From NCBI GenBank assembly GCA_019856515.1, contig CP082230.1, forward strand, positions 868,001-932,000: a stretch of DNA of 64,000 bases. The letters run 5' to 3'. The notes under the pieces are model-generated. The model saw only the letters and a list, made by a program, of their open reading frames with translations, ran no database searches and had not been told where the DNA came from. Source of the DNA: Prolixibacteraceae bacterium (GTDB lineage Bacteria > Bacteroidota > Bacteroidia > Bacteroidales > Prolixibacteraceae). Made by a program: the position numbers and the translations under genes. Positions within the stretch are counted from its first letter, which is position 1, and each line of letters begins with the position of its first letter. This document shows, piece by piece, positions 17,545-27,573 of the stretch.

Positions 17545-19881
17545 CTAATCTTTTGTTACATAAAACAAAGCACTTTTCAAATCCGTTCTTCTTGACGAAC
17601 TTCCCACCATTCCTATGAAAGTACCCGATTCAATAGTCTCAACAAGATCTTTACCTAAAAACCCCAACATATGTGGCATCACTTTAAACGATACGACCTT
17701 TGATTCTTTAGGATCCAATGAAATACGTTTAAAATCTTTTAATTCCTTAACTGGACGTGTAACAGAACTAAATTCATCACGCAAATAAAATTGTACGATC
17801 TCATCTCCTTTTACATCTCCGACATTCGTAACCTCGACTGATATCTGGACTGATTCATCAGATCTAATAGTATCTTTCGAAACTCGCACGTTGTCATACT
17901 TAAATTTCGAATAACTTAATCCATAACCAAATGAAAAGAGATTATCACTACGACTTGTTACATATTTATGAAAATATTGAGATGGTTTCGCGTTGTAAAT
18001 AGACAACTGGTGTCCAACACTACGTGGAATTGTTATAGGCAATTTTCCTGAAGGATTCACCTCACCGAAGATTATCTGTGCAACAGCTTTTCCACCCATA
18101 GAACCAGGTTCCCAAGATTCAATAATAGCAGGAATATTTTCAGCAATCCATTCGGTTGCCAATGGACGACCATTAACAAAGACAACGAGAGTAGGAACCC
18201 CTGTACTATTAATCATTTTGATCAACTTCTGTTGTTCTCCGACCAAGTTTAATTCTGAACGAGCAGCATTCTCACCACAAGTTTTTTCTTGCCATTTCCA
18301 CCTAAATGAATTTTCTCCAACCACCACAATAGCAAGATCCGATTTCTGAGCCTTTCTCTTTGCCTCTAACAGCTTAGAAGGTACTATTTTTCTCACATCT
18401 TCTCCTACATTCAAATAAGTTATCTCACAACCTTTTGCGACCTCCCTTATGCCCTCTAGAATGGTCACCACATTCTTTTTTGGTTGTTTCCATACCCAAT
18501 CACCAAGAATCGTCTCATTATTGGAATTAGGTCCTGTAACCAATATTTTTTTATACTTCAGTTTATTAATAGGAAGGAGATTGTCTTTATTCTTTAGCAG
18601 TACAATAGATTTTTGTGCTGCTTCCAAGGCAGTAGCCTGATGTAGTCGATTAAACAGCACCCCTGTTGTCTCTGTTGTCTCTGTTGTCCCTGTTGTATTA
18701 ACAAAGGGATTCTCAAACAGTCCTAGTTTAAACTTTGCTTCAAGTATTCGTCTAATGCTTTGGTCAATACGATGTACTGAAATACGCCCCTCTTTCACTA
18801 AAGCCTCAACAGGTTTTAAGAATCCTGGACCATGCATGTGCATATCCATTCCTGCATCGATGGTTTGAAAACAAGCTTCTTTTTGATTGGGAGCCACAAA
18901 ATGACGTGTAACAAGACGTTCAATATCCATCCAATCACTAACAAAGAACCCTTTAAATCCAAGCTCTTCTCTTAAGATGTCATTCATCATCCATTTGTCG
19001 GCATGACAAGCAACGCCATTTAATTCATTATGAGCAGTCATAATAGAGAACACTCCTGCTTCCACAGCTGCCTTATATGGTGGCAAAAATATCTCACGAA
19101 TTGTTCGTTCGGATAAATCTGTTGGGGCCCCATTTATTCCATTGACAGACTGACTACCGGCAATTAAATGTTTTGCACAAGCCACCACATTAAAATGGCC
19201 ATTCTTCTCACTGTGTTGTAACCCTTGAATCATGGCAACACCCATTTTGGATACAAGTAATGGGTCCTCTCCAAATGTTTCTCCTACCCTTCCCCATCTT
19301 GCATCTCTAGCCACATCAATATTTGGAGTAAATGTCCATGTTGCACCAGTAGCTCTCATCTCTTTTGCAGTTTCTACGGATACCTTCCTAACTAAGTCAG
19401 GGGCCCAAGTACTTGCTAAACCAATGGGAGTAGGATAAATGGTTGCACCTTCAACAAGTCCTGTACCATGAATTGCGTCAATACCAATGAGCAGTGGTAT
19501 TTTAAGTCTGCTTTTTTGTGCCAGTGCTTGTAGATGATTCACTTCATTGACATCTACCACATGAAGAAAAGATCCAATCAACCCTTTTGTGATCATCTCT
19601 TCCACATCACTTGAATGAAGTTCAGGATAGAATCCATGAGCATCACTTTCCTCCATCTGTTCTTTGGTCAAATTTTGCTCTGCTTTTTTCATATGCTCGA
19701 GACCAACATATTGACACATTTGAGCTATTTTCTCTTCTAAGGTCATCCTTGACAACAAATCCTCCACTCGTTTATTTACAGAAAAAGATTCATCTAAATA
19801 GATTGGTTTCATTGGTGTCTTTTTCTCTTTGCAAGCAATTAGACTTAATGACAGGGTCAAGATAAATAATAACTTATACAT
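17545..19881 (-). CDS. GH3 beta-glycosidase lipoprotein (BglX-like; beta-glucosidase or beta-xylosidase)
   Basis: 778 residues. The signal ends S-L-I-A-C. The GH3 N-terminal barrel carries I-G-I-D-A-I-H-G, R-D-A-R-W-G-R-V-G-E-T-F-G-E-D-P and A-K-H, with the nucleophile Asp316 in F-V-S-D-W-M-D. The C-terminal GH3 domain has the likely acid/base Glu537 (C-G-E-N-A-A-R-S), and a fibronectin-III-like domain closes the protein. A Thr/Glu-rich linker at about 396-407 is coded by a 9-bp tandem repeat. GH3 enzymes remove terminal beta-glucose or beta-xylose; next to a GH10 gene, xylo-oligosaccharides are likely. It is the last gene of the susC operon, 199 bases after GH10, so it may also have its own start of transcription. 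Confidence 0.85.
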   Translation of the reverse strand: MYKLLFILTLSLSLIACKEKKTPMKPIYLDESFSVNKRVEDLLSRMTLEEKIAQMCQYVGLEHMKKAEQNLTKEQMEESDAHGFYPELHSSDVEEMITKGLIGSFLHVVDVNEVNHLQALAQKSRLKIPLLIGIDAIHGTGLVEGATIYPTPIGLASTWAPDLVRKVSVETAKEMRATGATWTFTPNIDVARDARWGRVGETFGEDPLLVSKMGVAMIQGLQHSEKNGHFNVVACAKHLIAGSQSVNGINGAPTDLSERTIREIFLPPYKAAVEAGVFSIMTAHNELNGVACHADKWMMNDILREELGFKGFFVSDWMDIERLVTRHFVAPNQKEACFQTIDAGMDMHMHGPGFLKPVEALVKEGRISVHRIDQSIRRILEAKFKLGLFENPFVNTTGTTETTETTGVLFNRLHQATALEAAQKSIVLLKNKDNLLPINKLKYKKILVTGPNSNNETILGDWVWKQPKKNVVTILEGIREVAKGCEITYLNVGEDVRKIVPSKLLEAKRKAQKSDLAIVVVGENSFRWKWQEKTCGENAARSELNLVGEQQKLIKMINSTGVPTLVVFVNGRPLATEWIAENIPAIIESWEPGSMGGKAVAQIIFGEVNPSGKLPITIPRSVGHQLSIYNAKPSQYFHKYVTSRSDNLFSFGYGLSYSKFKYDNVRVSKDTIRSDESVQISVEVTNVGDVKGDEIVQFYLRDEFSSVTRPVKELKDFKRISLDPKESKVVSFKVMPHMLGFLGKDLVETIESGTFIGMVGSSSRRTDLKSALFYVTKD
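18663..18696. repeat. 9-bp coding tandem repeat in the GH3 gene
   Basis: The unit CTGTTGTCT is repeated 3.8 times. It encodes T-T-E/T-T-G steps in a linker between the two GH3 domains. Confidence 0.8.
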
Positions 19882-20080
19882 TGATTTACGTGTTTTTTAT
19901 TTTCATATATCTTTATCAAACGAAGCACTCTCTTGAATATCTCGAAGATCACATCCATCTACTAAGACTAAAAAATGATCTCTCTGAGAATTCTATTTTC
20001 AAATCGGTATTACTCTCGTAATACTCCACTTGTCACCCCTAAAATAGTGAGGGGGTTACATCGCAATAGATTCGATCAAA

Positions 20081-21241
20081 CTAAATATTACGTAATACTT
20101 TTCGCATTCGATAATATGCTGGTTTCGGTGTAAAATTATCAAAGAAAGGTGTACCATCGAACGTCTCTTTAGCAGTCTCTCCTTTTCTCATATGCCAAAA
20201 ATTGATTCTTACAGGTCCATTCTTAGATTCGTTAGAAACCACTTTAACCACTTTAGCAAAAGTATTGGCTTGATCTTGATAACTATACGTTTTATTCTTC
20301 AGCCACACATTAAATTCAGTGATATGAAATTCCAAACCATTGGTATGACACCAGCGAATAACCTCTTGTAGATGAGAAATATTATCTTGACTTTTCTCCC
20401 AACCACAGTCGATATGTGCTTGCCACCCTATCCCATCAACACGAAAACCTCTCGTTCTTAAAAAAAGTACGAGTTTTTTCATTCGATTCCATACAGGACG
20501 TTCAAAAGCTCCATGTTGATTAATAATTAACTTTACATGATTCGGACACTTTTGGGTAGCAATCTCAAAGGATTCGATCACATAGTTAGGAACTTTTAAT
20601 GATGAGGATTGATCAAACCCCATCTTAACCCATGGATTCTCCCACTTGTCAACACCACTTTTATCCATAAACCAATCTCCTGTATTAGCATCGATGGTTT
20701 CATTGACAACATCATACCATCTCACACAAGGTTCATTCATATACCTAGCAATCAATGTATCCATATATTCTTGCATCATTACTCGCATCTCTCCCCCCGT
20801 TCGATTATCTATTCGAACCCACTTAGAACATTGAGGGCTAATAGGAGCATGTAACCGAATGACTTTATTGTATTTTTTACATTCGTTGATCCAAAAATCA
20901 CTCTTATCAAAACGATAGACTCCTGGTTTAGAATGCATATAACTCTGTTTAAAATCATTTCCTGGTGTGATATAATCAAAATTGGCATATAGCTCCTTTC
21001 TATTGGAATCGGTCATAAAACGTTCATGATAGGCTGAACCAATAATAAGATCTAAGAAATTCGACTTTTGTTTGACAACATATGGTAAACTTCCTGGATT
21101 ATCTTCGGCAAGTACGATTGAACTCTTTGCGGATGGAGATAAAGCAGATCGCTTTACGGGTGATTCTTCGGCATACAAAGCGACATGACCAATGATCATG
21201 ACCAACAACAATTGGATTTGGAGCTGAATTTTTTTCTTCAT
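20081..21241 (-). CDS. GH10 endo-beta-1,4-xylanase-like enzyme
   Basis: 386 residues with a signal peptide (hydrophobic L-L-L-V-M-I-I-G-H-V-A-L, cleavage near Y-A-E-E). The GH10 barrel is clear: F-D-Y-I-T-P-G-N-D-F-K near strand 2, acid/base Glu181 in W-Y-D-V-V-N-E-T-I-D, V-D-G-I-G-W-Q-A-H in strand 6, and nucleophile Glu309 in F-H-I-T-E-F-N-V-W. The usual strand-3 motif H-x-L-V-W-H-x-Q is replaced by R-L-H-A-P-I-S-P-Q-C-S-K-W, so the -1/-2 subsites differ from standard xylanases. No binding module is attached. It would cut beta-1,4-xylan, or a related modified chain, outside the cytoplasm. It lies 36 bases downstream of a sulfatase gene in the operon. Confidence 0.85.
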   Translation of the reverse strand: MKKKIQLQIQLLLVMIIGHVALYAEESPVKRSALSPSAKSSIVLAEDNPGSLPYVVKQKSNFLDLIIGSAYHERFMTDSNRKELYANFDYITPGNDFKQSYMHSKPGVYRFDKSDFWINECKKYNKVIRLHAPISPQCSKWVRIDNRTGGEMRVMMQEYMDTLIARYMNEPCVRWYDVVNETIDANTGDWFMDKSGVDKWENPWVKMGFDQSSSLKVPNYVIESFEIATQKCPNHVKLIINQHGAFERPVWNRMKKLVLFLRTRGFRVDGIGWQAHIDCGWEKSQDNISHLQEVIRWCHTNGLEFHITEFNVWLKNKTYSYQDQANTFAKVVKVVSNESKNGPVRINFWHMRKGETAKETFDGTPFFDNFTPKPAYYRMRKVLRNI

Positions 21242-21277
21242 AAAGCTTTAGTTTTTAGTTTCCTTATAAATGATTCG

Positions 21278-22837
21278 TTATTCTTCTCTTTCAGATATCT
21301 GTTCAAAATAGTTAAAACAGTAAGTCTCAAGTCTCTTTCGCACTACATCATACGATGGATCATCAACCACATTGATTGTCTCAAGAGGATCCACATCATA
21401 ATCATACAACTCTTCCGTATAGATTAGGTCTCTAGAATAATTTTCTGGATGGTGTGCCATTTTGTTGAACCATACCACGAGTCTATAACGATCGGTTCTA
21501 AAAGCATAACCTTCTCTTTTACCTCTACCATATTGACTTACGGCACAATCTAACACGCGTCGATTTAAATTGTCCATTGCTGGTTTCAAACTTACCCCTT
21601 CAATAAATGACGGTTTTGAGATTCCTGCAAGATCACATACTGTGGGAAAGACAGATAGGAATTCGGTAGGGTACTGATAAATCCCTGTCTTCCTTGATGA
21701 ATCTGAAATAATCAACGGACTACGAGTAGCTTGTTCAAAATTGCTATGTTTACACCACAATCCATGATCTCCAAGATGCCATCCATGATCACCCCAGAGA
21801 ACAATAATTGTATTTTTATTTAATCCCAAAGAGTCAATCGTATCTAATAATTTTCCGATTTGTTCATCAACATATGAGATAGAAGCATAATAACCATGAA
21901 TAAGCTCTTTTTGCTTATCGATATCAAAGATGTTTTGTTTGATGTCTGAGAAAGTTTCTAATCTTGGAATGTCTGAATACGAATGTATCTCACCAGAAGT
22001 ATGATAGGATAGTTTAGGTCCTCTCTTTGCATACTTTTGATATTGTGCAACAGGAATTTTTTCTCTTTGGTACAAATCCCAATATTTCTTCGGTGCAACA
22101 AAAGGCAGATGTGGTCGCTTGAAACCAACGGCAACAAAGAATGGTTGCTGTTTCTTGCTAGCCTGTTTAATTCTTTCCACACCTGTTAGTCCAATCACCC
22201 CATCAACATATGCATTATCAGGAACGTCAACACACTCAACACTTGGTTTAATATGCTCTTGAATAAATTTATTAATTTGAGCACCTCTTAATCCTTTTTC
22301 CTTAGCTATACGCTGATATTTTGCCACCTCCCTTTTAGTCGCTGCAAGCTGGTAATGTCTCAACGCAGGTGCTCCATACTCTTTAGACATAAATTTTTCG
22401 TCTCCAAGAAATGAATAAGGTTCACTCCAAGAAATAGCATCATGTTTACGATCGACGCTTCTAGTATCAAAAATTTTACCTGTTCCTGTCACAAAATAAC
22501 CTTTGCTTTTAAAGTATTGGGGAATGGTTACTGCATTCGGATTCATATCTCTGATCTTCGTTTTTAGATCCCATACTTTAGTATGATTGGGTTTAAGTCC
22601 GCACAACAAGCTAGACCTAGAAGGAGCACAAACAGCTTGTTGACAATGATTATTGGTAAAGACAACCCCACGTTTGCCCAAACGATCAATATTAGGTGTT
22701 TTAATAAAACTATTTCCATAACATCCAAGAATTGGTTTTAGATCATCGACTGCGATGAAAAGAACATTCTTCTTCTCCTTTGCAAAAAGAGATACTGGGG
22801 TAAGAATAAAGGCAACTATTAGATTTCGTATATTCAT
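21278..22837 (-). CDS. Sulfatase (type I formylglycine; iduronate-2-sulfatase-like)
   Basis: The frame opens at a GTG (22855), but ATG 22837 gives a standard signal peptide (M-N-I-R-N-L-I-V-A-F-I-L, cleavage after L-F-A) and is preferred. The formylglycine signature is C-A-P-S-R (Cys70 from this start). Metal ligands are in A-V-D-D-L-K-P and in L-W-G-D-H-G-W-H-L-G-D-H. The opening and the G-W-H-L-G-D-H block resemble iduronate-2-sulfatase-like (S1_7-type) enzymes. It would remove a sulfate ester from the glycan handled by this locus, after its Cys is converted by a maturase that is not in this window. First of three consecutive sulfatases counted from the 3' side. Confidence 0.85.
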   Translation of the reverse strand: MNIRNLIVAFILTPVSLFAKEKKNVLFIAVDDLKPILGCYGNSFIKTPNIDRLGKRGVVFTNNHCQQAVCAPSRSSLLCGLKPNHTKVWDLKTKIRDMNPNAVTIPQYFKSKGYFVTGTGKIFDTRSVDRKHDAISWSEPYSFLGDEKFMSKEYGAPALRHYQLAATKREVAKYQRIAKEKGLRGAQINKFIQEHIKPSVECVDVPDNAYVDGVIGLTGVERIKQASKKQQPFFVAVGFKRPHLPFVAPKKYWDLYQREKIPVAQYQKYAKRGPKLSYHTSGEIHSYSDIPRLETFSDIKQNIFDIDKQKELIHGYYASISYVDEQIGKLLDTIDSLGLNKNTIIVLWGDHGWHLGDHGLWCKHSNFEQATRSPLIISDSSRKTGIYQYPTEFLSVFPTVCDLAGISKPSFIEGVSLKPAMDNLNRRVLDCAVSQYGRGKREGYAFRTDRYRLVVWFNKMAHHPENYSRDLIYTEELYDYDVDPLETINVVDDPSYDVVRKRLETYCFNYFEQISEREE

Positions 22838-22946
22838 ATATATGTTTTTATTCACTGAGCTGAAACACTCTTATTAGAATTATCTCAGAATCAAACAATA
22901 AAACAATCCATGGAGTTCAATAATGGACTCCATGAGTAAGAAGCTA

Positions 22947-24440
22947 TCAATACTGTTTTTTATGTTTGTAATCTCCAAATCGGTATTTCACAGTTCGTTT
23001 CAATGGAATCTGCATTCCATCACTATCCTCTAACCAACCATATAGATCGTTTACAAGTTTTTTTACTAACTTCTGGTTTTCAGGCTTATCAATTATATTG
23101 TACATTTCATCAGGATCATTCTTGATGTCGTACAATTCATTACGATCCCAAATTCCGTGATATCTAATATATTTGTATCTATCGGTTCGGACTCCAAAAA
23201 CAGTTGGAGTCATCGGAAAGTCATACTCCCAATAGTACTCATAGAAAATTCTGTTTCTCCATGCTGAGTTCTCATTAGATAAAAGAGGGATAAAAGAGTT
23301 TCCTACCATATAGCTAGGTTTGCTTAATCCTGCAAGATCTAAGATGGTTGGTGCAACATCAATATTTTGAATCATTCTTTCATCAACCATCCCACCTGAC
23401 GTTAACTCAGGACACCTTACCAAAAATGGAACCTTAACTGATTCTTCGTAAAAATGCCGCTTGTCAATCAAACCATGCTCACCCCAACTAAAACCATTAT
23501 CTCCCATGTAGATCACCATGGTCGACTCATCAAGACCATTTTCCTCCAAAAACTGAAGTACTCTGCCGACGCTCTCGTCAACACCTAGCAATGTCTCACA
23601 ATATTTCTGGATCATCTCATTCATATCGTGATTTCCATGGTACATATAATCAACACCATGCCAACTAACTCGTTGATTTTTCACCCATTCAGGCCATTTT
23701 AAATCTCTATATGCCCCATTCTTTGTTTGGTCGAAAGTGGCAGGTAGTTTAATCTTTTTTCCTTTGTATACTCCACGATGTCGTTTTGCAGGTTGAAAAG
23801 ATGCATGTACAGCTTTATGAGATAAGTACATGAAAAATGGTTTTTCTTTATCTCTGTTCTCTAGCCAATCAATAGCATGGTCAGTTAAAAGATCGGTCAC
23901 ATAAGTCGAATCTTTATACTGGACATGCTTACCATCAATGTTCAGTTTGGGATTATAATATTTCCCTTGTCCTTTAAAGCTCTCCCAATGGTTAAAACCT
24001 GGACGAGGTTGATCATTATGGTCTCCCATATGCCATTTACCAAAGAAAGAGGTCTGATAACCGGCTTGTTGTAAATATTGAGGAAAGAAAACGAGATTGC
24101 CTGGGTTCGGAGCCACATTATCCACTATAGTATGACAATGAGAATATTGGCCTGTCAATATCGAAGCACGACTAGGAGAACATAACGAAGTCGTAACAAA
24201 GGTATTCCTAAAATACACTCCCTCACTTGCTAGACGATCCATATTAGGGGTCTTCAACCATGGAACCTTTCCTGTAAACCCCATATAATCATAACGATGG
24301 TCATCCGTTAGAATAAAAATAACGTTTCTTGCCTGAGTCTTCTTGTCTCTCTCCAGTTTTTGTACCTTCTCGGCATGTATAGCTCCCGCAAATAAGAAGA
24401 GTACCAAAGTGATCCATTCTGTATATCGATTGCTTTTCAT
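22947..24440 (-). CDS. Sulfatase (type I formylglycine)
   Basis: 497 residues with a signal peptide (L-V-L-F-L-F-A-G-A-I-H-A). The signature is C-S-P-S-R (Cys87), with metal ligands in I-L-T-D-D-H-R-Y-D and Y-M-G-D-N-G-F-S-W-G-E-H-G. The block F-F-G-K-W-H-M-G carries the substrate-pocket Lys and His. It resembles heparan N-sulfatase or GlcNAc-6-sulfatase-like groups, but the sulfated position cannot be told from sequence. It differs clearly from its two neighbours, so the three enzymes probably act on different positions. It sits 108 bases from the next sulfatase gene. Confidence 0.85.
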   Translation of the reverse strand: MKSNRYTEWITLVLFLFAGAIHAEKVQKLERDKKTQARNVIFILTDDHRYDYMGFTGKVPWLKTPNMDRLASEGVYFRNTFVTTSLCSPSRASILTGQYSHCHTIVDNVAPNPGNLVFFPQYLQQAGYQTSFFGKWHMGDHNDQPRPGFNHWESFKGQGKYYNPKLNIDGKHVQYKDSTYVTDLLTDHAIDWLENRDKEKPFFMYLSHKAVHASFQPAKRHRGVYKGKKIKLPATFDQTKNGAYRDLKWPEWVKNQRVSWHGVDYMYHGNHDMNEMIQKYCETLLGVDESVGRVLQFLEENGLDESTMVIYMGDNGFSWGEHGLIDKRHFYEESVKVPFLVRCPELTSGGMVDERMIQNIDVAPTILDLAGLSKPSYMVGNSFIPLLSNENSAWRNRIFYEYYWEYDFPMTPTVFGVRTDRYKYIRYHGIWDRNELYDIKNDPDEMYNIIDKPENQKLVKKLVNDLYGWLEDSDGMQIPLKRTVKYRFGDYKHKKQY

Positions 24441-24527
24441 ATTTAAGTTGTTTTTATGTGTGTATTATAATTCTGTTTATCATTGGAGTAAATCCTTCAT
24501 TATGACCTATCACTATTTATGTTTGCA

Positions 24528-25985
24528 TCACTTCTTTTTCCCCATATAGGCATCTACTTCATTACGCCATACTTTGACTTCAGTTAAAAGCTCTTTCACT
24601 TTATCGGGATCTTCTTTAGACAAGTCCGACTCTTCTCCAATATCATTGGTGATATTATATAGTTCAACAATACCCTTATCATACCATTCGATGAGTTTAT
24701 AATCCCCTTTTCTCACTGCAGTACAAGATTCATCACCTGTAGATTGAGGTCTAGGCACAGGAGAGTGCCAAAAAATAGACCTTTGTGGATTGGGATTTTT
24801 TTGTCCCTTTAATGCCCACAGAAAGCTCTGTCCATCTATGCCACGAAGTCCTTTTGTAGACATTCCACTCATCTCCATTAATGTAGGATAAAAGTCATTC
24901 CCTATCACAATGGCATCTGAACGATTAACACTCTTATTAATCCTCGGGTCATAAACAATCATTGGTTCTCTAATTCCCCCTTCATATAGATGACCTTTTC
25001 CAGCTCTTAGAGGCAAGTTAGATGTTGCAACATGCCTTGGTCGAAAACCTCTATTAGATAAACCTCCATTATCAGAGAAGAAAACGATAATCGTGTTGTC
25101 CATTACCTTCTCTTCTTCTAGCTTATTGATAATACGCCCTAAACTTTGATCCATACTATAGATCATTGCTGCATATTTGGGATCATCTTGACGAACTTTC
25201 GTTGTACCTGTTCCTTCAGGAATAAATTCAGGACCTTCATAGTGCATTTTTTTTTGTCTCTCTTGAAAACGTTCTATATCTTTTCTTTTTGCCTCTAAAG
25301 GTTCATGTACTGCATAGTGTGAAACAAAAGCGAAGAATGGCTCATCTGAATTTTTAAGATGATCATCAAGAAACTTCAATGTCTCTTTCGTAATTCGATC
25401 TGTTAAGTACTCTCCATCGTATCCCTCCTCTAATCCTTTAATCGGTGCTTTTTTACCTGTAGCACGTCCTTCATTATAGGGGTGAAAATATGAGATAGGA
25501 GATCCGGCATGACCACCAGCAATGTTAATATCAAAACCAACATCCTCAGGAAACGTACCAGAGGTTGCCAGGTGCCATTTACCTGTAAAGAAAGTTTTAT
25601 ACCCTACACTTTTAAACTCTTTTGCAATACATCGATCAGTAGGATTAAGCTTCCCATCATCACCAGCAATAATATTCGACTTTAGTTTCCCCTCTCCTGG
25701 ACCAGGCATTTGAGCTCTTGCAGGATACCTTCCCGTCATGATGGCATACCTCGACGGAACACATCGTGGATGGGAAGCATAAGCATTTGAAAAAACTACA
25801 CCTTTATCGGATAAGCGATCAATATTAGGGGTTTCATAAAAATCTGATCCCTGATAACCGACATCTCTCCACCCCATATCATCGACTAAAAAGAAAAGTA
25901 CATTAGGGCGAGATCGCTTACTCTTACTTTGACATATAAAGCATGAAAATAAAATGATCGTAATCATTAAGTATTTGTTTAACAT
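24528..25985 (-). CDS. Sulfatase (type I formylglycine; arylsulfatase-like)
   Basis: 485 residues. The signal region M-L-N-K-Y-L-M-I-T-I-I-L-F-S-C-F-I-C may be a lipoprotein signal (Cys15 or Cys18) or a cleaved peptide. The signature is C-V-P-S-R (Cys75), with metal ligands in L-V-D-D-M-G-W and F-F-S-D-N-G-G, and T-G-K-W-H-L. It is closest in look to arylsulfatase A-like enzymes of algal-polysaccharide loci (S1_14/S1_16-like, tentative). It follows susD by 35 bases, making it the first degradative gene of the operon. Confidence 0.85.
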   Translation of the reverse strand: MLNKYLMITIILFSCFICQSKSKRSRPNVLFFLVDDMGWRDVGYQGSDFYETPNIDRLSDKGVVFSNAYASHPRCVPSRYAIMTGRYPARAQMPGPGEGKLKSNIIAGDDGKLNPTDRCIAKEFKSVGYKTFFTGKWHLATSGTFPEDVGFDINIAGGHAGSPISYFHPYNEGRATGKKAPIKGLEEGYDGEYLTDRITKETLKFLDDHLKNSDEPFFAFVSHYAVHEPLEAKRKDIERFQERQKKMHYEGPEFIPEGTGTTKVRQDDPKYAAMIYSMDQSLGRIINKLEEEKVMDNTIIVFFSDNGGLSNRGFRPRHVATSNLPLRAGKGHLYEGGIREPMIVYDPRINKSVNRSDAIVIGNDFYPTLMEMSGMSTKGLRGIDGQSFLWALKGQKNPNPQRSIFWHSPVPRPQSTGDESCTAVRKGDYKLIEWYDKGIVELYNITNDIGEESDLSKEDPDKVKELLTEVKVWRNEVDAYMGKKK

Positions 25986-26020
25986 CGTACCACATTTTTT
26001 AATTAATATTATTGATAGAA

Positions 26021-27568
26021 TTAATACCCCAAGTTTTGATCGTCAATCGAGATGTTTGGGTTAGAAGTAATCTCTATCATGGGAATCGGAAACAACATTG
26101 TACTTACTCCTTCTGGATATTGAACATCACGTTGTTTCTTGAAGTCATACACCATGGTGTTATTGTGAACATCGATCACATGATTTTTAAAATATTCATA
26201 TCCTCTTCGTCGGACTACATACCAGTCATTACCCTCTCCTAACAATTCAAAATTATATTCTGCCATAATAGCTTCTCTAAACTGATCCTGTGATAAATCG
26301 GACCAGTCCTTAGGATCGACAGATGGGATATCAGAACTGGCTCTTGCTCTAGCAAGCACCTTGTTTACATAGAAGTATGCCCCCTTCGCCCCATGCAATT
26401 CATTCTCGATCTCTGCAAGAGTTAATAATAGTTCCGAATAACGATATAATACTAGGTTCATGTTGGTAGCATACCCCATCGATTCAGAATTATTCATGAC
26501 ATATTTGGATAAAAAAGGGTAACTTTTATCTACGTTATTTCGTTTTGTAAAAGAAGGATAGGTCTTCATCAAGGTTGGCTTCTTAACATACTTTATCCAC
26601 TCAGTAAGAAATGTCTCCTTTAATCTTGGATCAGAAGGGTACTTTTTCGCATGAGCATCATATAGTTCAATATTTGGGATGATACGTCCCCATGTCGACT
26701 TTCCTTTGTTTCCCTTTGAGGGTGTATAGAGTTGGTAATGTCGAAGGGTATGCTCATTGTTACCCATAATCTCAAAAATAGACTCTGAAGTAATATTGCT
26801 TGTCTCTTCACGCCATAAAGTACGATAGTCATGAACCAACTGATAATGCCCGTATATCGTCATAGCTTCATCATATGCCTTTGTCCAGTAGGGAGTCTCA
26901 TTAGCTCTTTTATTCCCTGCAAGCGTAACATAAACTTTTGTCAGTAGCATATGTGCCGCATATTTAGATGGCAGACCATCCATCCTCTTCTCTTTTAACA
27001 TCTTCTTTGCGAGCGTCGCATCACTGATAACTTGATCATATACAAGAGAGACATCACTCATTGGAGAGTTAATATTACTCGAATTGGAAGGAGCTATTCG
27101 TAAAGGAATTCTTCCAAATAAACGTACCAGATCAAAATAACAAAAGGATCTAATGAAATAGACTTGTCCATATAAGTCTTTGATCTTAACTTCATCTAAA
27201 TGACTCTTTTTCAATGTTGCAATAGTCGTATTGCACGATTCAATAGTAGCATATACTCCCGACCAATATTTGTCAACATAATTAAGAGTTGAATATGGTT
27301 TCAAGGCACATATGTCTTTTAGATTACTTGCCTTAGATGTTGTAAAGAGACCGGAACCTAAATGGGTTAACATCTGCGCACTAGCACCCATATGATTGTA
27401 AGAAGCCATCTTTGCATAACATCCATTCACTAAAGATTGTGCTCCTTCTTCTGTAGATATCAATTTCTCTTCAGAGGCGGTAAATGGCTTTTCATTCAAC
27501 GAGCATGACATGCCCAATACGAGGAATAAACAAACGATTATTATTCGATATATCTTACACATAATCAT
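26021..27568 (-). CDS. susD: SusD/RagB-family glycan-binding lipoprotein
   Basis: 515 residues. The lipobox is at Cys22 (L-G-M-S-C). SusD features are the N-terminal tetratricopeptide-like helices (G-Q-V-Y-F-I-R-S-F-C-Y-F-D-L-V-R-L-F-G-R-I-P-L), A-A-H-M-L-L-T-K-V-Y-V-T-L-A, and the C-terminal R-Y-S-E-L-L-L-T-L-A-E-I-E-N with N-F-E-L-L-G-E-G. It sits on the outer membrane as the lid of the SusC transporter and captures oligosaccharides. It starts only 5 bases after the susC stop, so the two are translated together. Specificity cannot be read from the sequence. Confidence 0.95.
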   Translation of the reverse strand: MIMCKIYRIIIVCLFLVLGMSCSLNEKPFTASEEKLISTEEGAQSLVNGCYAKMASYNHMGASAQMLTHLGSGLFTTSKASNLKDICALKPYSTLNYVDKYWSGVYATIESCNTTIATLKKSHLDEVKIKDLYGQVYFIRSFCYFDLVRLFGRIPLRIAPSNSSNINSPMSDVSLVYDQVISDATLAKKMLKEKRMDGLPSKYAAHMLLTKVYVTLAGNKRANETPYWTKAYDEAMTIYGHYQLVHDYRTLWREETSNITSESIFEIMGNNEHTLRHYQLYTPSKGNKGKSTWGRIIPNIELYDAHAKKYPSDPRLKETFLTEWIKYVKKPTLMKTYPSFTKRNNVDKSYPFLSKYVMNNSESMGYATNMNLVLYRYSELLLTLAEIENELHGAKGAYFYVNKVLARARASSDIPSVDPKDWSDLSQDQFREAIMAEYNFELLGEGNDWYVVRRRGYEYFKNHVIDVHNNTMVYDFKKQRDVQYPEGVSTMLFPIPMIEITSNPNISIDDQNLGY

Positions 27569-27573
27569 ATTAT

